Below are positions 60,996 through 64,000 of a stretch of DNA of 64,000 bases, one piece after another. A program made the position numbers and the translations under genes. The stretch comes from Pholis gunnellus (lineage: Eukaryota > Chordata > Actinopteri > Perciformes > Pholidae), in contig OU342817.1 of NCBI GenBank assembly GCA_910591455.2, positions 1,139,480 to 1,203,479 on the forward strand. Reading direction: 5' to 3'. Each line of letters begins with the position of its first letter. The first letter of the stretch is position 1. The notes under the pieces were generated by a model. It saw only the letters and a list, made by a program, of their open reading frames with translations, was not told where the DNA came from and ran no database searches.

Positions 60996-61489
60996 CACCT
61001 GCTGACCGACGCAACACTCAATAACTGGAGCGAGAGACGAGAGAGGAAAGGCAGCGAAGAGGCTGACTCATCCTTCACCCTCAGCACGCACGTTTCCCTG
61101 CAACACAACATATGCAACTTCCAATATGGCCGCTCCATATGGGCTGCAGGTGTCAGAGCTGCACTCAGATCACATGTGCACATTCTGCCTCTGATCAGCT
61201 GATATCACACACAAAACAAGTTAGAGAGCCAAATTCATCTCCTGCTGGGTTTGGTGTGAAATCCTCTCGGTAGCACAGGAAGTGACGAAATCACAGATCG
61301 TTTTTTTGTCTCGTAACGTATGATGTCATCAAGCAGACAGCGTAGCGTCATCCAGCTCTGACCAGTAACCATCCGTCTCTGCTCCATAGACATGAATGGT
61401 TCCAGATGTTCTTCATGTTCAGGCTGCTTTAGTGGATTTGGAGTTCATCGTGATTAAACGTAGTGATACTCGTTACCCAGAGAGGAAAC
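60996..61489 (+). other. kcnq3: kcnq3 intron 1, no recognised feature
   Basis: Nothing beyond unremarkable intronic sequence is visible here. Confidence 0.5.
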
Positions 61490-61803
61490 CTGGTTGTATA
61501 GAAGTCTATGAGAAAATGACTCTACTTCTCTCTTGATTTATTACCTCAGTAAACATTGTAAACATGAGTTTATGGTCTCAATCTCTAGTTTCAAGTCTTC
61601 TTCAATACAGGATGATGTTCATTTAGTAAATGATGGTCCATTTAGAGTCACACAGACCATAAAGCAGGGGATGCTTTAGGCTTACGTCACTTCACCGCAG
61701 TCCAACTATGGTAACTTCCTGTTCACTGGTTGCAAAAATCCCAAGATGACAAACCAATGAGTGATGTCATGATGACTACATCCTCTTCTTATAGACAGTC
61801 TGT
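61490..61803 (-). repeat. Interspersed repeat R1, copy H (minus), lacking the CTCF-like end
   Basis: Reverse-oriented copy from CCTGGTTGTATAGAAGTC to TATAGACAGTCTGTGAT. The terminal module with CCACCAGGGGGCG is missing, making this the only copy without it. Confidence 0.9.
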
Positions 61804-61954
61804 GATTGGCCAAAGTATCCTCATACAAGGCTTCGTGTGAAATGTATTCCTCGTTCTTTGTGTTTTCCTACGAGAGTCCAGCAACACGTGTCGATGTACA
61901 CTCGTGACATGAACACAGTCTTTTCTAAATACACGTCCGTCTTCACAGGAAACT

Positions 61955-62035
61955 CAGCGAGCTTTAGGCAACAAAACTACTCAGTGAGGTTCAGGAAAAG
62001 ATCGTCGTTCAGGTTAAAGTAACTGTGGAAGTGTC
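61955..62035. repeat. GGCAACAAAACTACT-type repeat relic
   Basis: TTTAGGCAACAAAACTACTC, GTGAGGTTCAGGAAAAGATC and GTTCAGGTTAAAGTAACTG match a teleost dispersed repeat also found at 52895 and, inverted and shorter, at 55508-55545. Confidence 0.6.
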
Positions 62036-63727
62036 GTAGTTGAAGTACACAAGTCACGTGACAAAAACGTCCAACGTTTACGTCGTTTCACACGAAGAAC
62101 AAACGGCGGTGTCCTCACTGAAAGATCGCTGTTTGTTGGACCAAATACACCAGACTCCATTGATAAAAACAGTCATTTTACAGTAGAACTATGCTCGACG
62201 TCGGTAAACATTAGAAACTCTCTGAATGGTAATTCGGGTGAACCGATCCTTAAATGTAAATAATAATTGTAAAACCAGAGATGAGACTGAAGATGAATCC
62301 ATCCCAGATGTTCACGCAGCACATCTTCTGCAGCTTTCAACCAGCGCTGAGCTCCTCTCCGGCTCTTTGGGTGTGAAGCGTCTTGCTCGAGGGCACTTCG
62401 GCGGCGTGCTGGTGACAGCAGGGGAAGCGTTACTCACGCTCTTCACCCGCTGATGATGATGCACAGCCGACACTTCAACGTGACACACGTAGAGGAAGCA
62501 GAGGATTAAAGAGCTAGAAGTAGATACAGAAAGAAGGGGGGGGGGGGGGGATGTTTGAAACTCTTTATTTGAACAAAATCAACATGAAGAGTTCACAGAC
62601 ACACCTCTAAATCATCTTCATCTTCATCAGGGTCTGACCTGGAGTTACTCAACAACACAAAAACATCGTGTTTAAAGTGAAATAATCCAGAATATGAACC
62701 TCTGAAGCTCCGGCTGCTTCAGGGCGTTGCTTCCTCACGTATACTCGTTTCTCTGTAACATGAAGTCCTGCTGCTCTATAGAACCGCCATGACTAGAAGA
62801 GAACTACAACATGTCTTTAGTGCACAACACCACCGGCACTCGTTAGACTTTAATCATTAAAAAAATAAATAAACGTAAATTTAATTTGTTTGATAATTTA
62901 TTTTACAAAAATTGGAAAACACTGGAATCAATAAATCTAACTTGTAAAATCTTACTAACATTTTAAAAAACATGCTTTTCAGACTCGTCGTTCGTCATTT
63001 CCTCTGACGGTTTGACTGACAGCCCAAATAATTGAACTCAAGCCGACGTTTCTTTTGTTCACTTCTTCTAACGTCAGCTGACAGACTTTGGATCACTTCA
63101 GTTTCAGAGGATTTAGATGAAGTGAAACGATTGAAACGATATTCACATGATGACTAAAGGTCTGCAGAGAAGTCTTTATTATTATTTATTATGAAAATAA
63201 TCAAATGTATTTATATCAGACTGACCTCAGAGAGCTGAAACACATTAGAGGATGAATTGATCAGCCGGCTGACAGGAAATGAATAAGTAGTTTTGTTAAT
63301 TGATTATTCCCGTTGTGATCGATAACGGTCCCGGCTGCTCCGATGCTGCCGGGTTCGTTCAGTCCTCTTTGATATAAAGCAGAATAGAGTTAGAACGGAG
63401 CAGTTCATCAACCGGAAACACAATCACATGTTCAGAGATGAAGAAGCACCAACAGGACTAATGACCTCACACCATTTAAAGAACCAAGAGATGAAGTCGT
63501 CTCTTCCTGCTTCTGTAACTCATGTAATCTGTCGTTTGATCTGTGAACGAATGAAACTAACGTGTGTCTGTAACACACCGAGGAGCCTGAACTCCGTTAG
63601 TGGAACTATTTGCTCGTCGATGAAGTTTTACCAGCGATTTAAAGTTAAACTTCAGTTTAACCGAGTTACAGAAACTGATTTCAACTTGAATACAAATTGT
63701 CTCTGAACTGTAGCTGTACTGGTTCCC

Positions 63728-63732
<5 letters not shown>
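62036..63732 (+). other. kcnq3: kcnq3 intron 1, distal part
   Basis: No exon is seen. A poly(G) run of about 14 lies at 62537-62550. Confidence 0.55.
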
Positions 63733-63791
<59 letters not shown>

Positions 63792-63804
63792 TGTGTGTGT
63801 GTGA
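63733..63804. repeat. (TG)n microsatellite
   Basis: About 34 TG units with one GG interruption. Confidence 0.96.
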
Positions 63805-63900
63805 GGGAATGTCAGTTTGCACAAGTATCAAACTCAAGCGGCCGTTACAGAACGGTGACATCATGTTAGTTACCATAACAACACTGTTGGAGGGAGTGAA

Positions 63901-63904
<4 letters not shown>

Positions 63905-63968
<64 letters not shown>

Positions 63969-64000
63969 CAGAGAGAGAGAGAGAGAGAGACAGAGAGAGA
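63905..64000. repeat. (GA)n microsatellite running off the right edge
   Basis: GA repeats with a few GC, GG and GACA interruptions continue to the last base; true length unknown. Confidence 0.96.

Overview
This is vertebrate nuclear DNA, almost certainly from a ray-finned (teleost, probably percomorph) fish. The evidence is spliced genes with GT-AG introns, very abundant (CA)n and other microsatellites, short interspersed repeats of teleost type, a fish-style intronless TRIM gene and a fish-type C2H2 zinc-finger cluster. The gene order also matches a known vertebrate block: TMEM71, DNAAF11 (LRRC6) and KCNQ3 are neighbours on one strand in human (8q24.22), and here all three lie on the + strand in that order. 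Identifications rest on reading translated exons and on remembered family sequences; no search was run.

Layout. 1-4990: a 24/30-bp minisatellite at the left edge, a 22-bp minisatellite (2765-3505) and interspersed repeats. 5011-6672: one intact single-exon TRIM E3 ligase gene (RING, B-boxes, coiled coil, PRY-SPRY). 6673-9700: its probable 3' UTR, duplicated flanking DNA and a possible solo LTR. 11832-15179: tmem71 in nine coding exons with a probable 3' UTR of about 1.1 kb. 21400-32828: three paralogous minus-strand C2H2 zinc-finger genes. Each has an N-terminal helical exon, a short acidic exon with a psi-K-x-E motif and a terminal exon with 3-4 fingers. 33362-48496: dnaaf11 in twelve coding exons with a promoter-proximal X-box. 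48497-57350: intergenic DNA rich in repeats. 58658-58980: the first coding exon of kcnq3, followed to the window end by the start of its first intron.

The genes do not form an operon. tmem71, dnaaf11 and kcnq3 are an old syntenic block; the zinc-finger cluster sits between tmem71 and dnaaf11, where I recall none in human. In all three zinc-finger genes the exon phases join exactly, giving predicted proteins of 480, 426 and 428 residues. dnaaf11 (489 aa) and tmem71 (310 aa) also join in phase throughout.

The most interesting non-genic signal is a repeat family present in eight copies, seven of which carry a match to the CTCF core (CCACCAGGGGGCG). A second repeat with a canonical CTCF-like site shares the same end module. 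Other points are the shared N-terminal domain and SUMO-type motif of the zinc-finger genes, an RFX X-box at dnaaf11, a 24-glycine tract encoded by a microsatellite in dnaaf11, and overlapping upstream ORFs at kcnq3.
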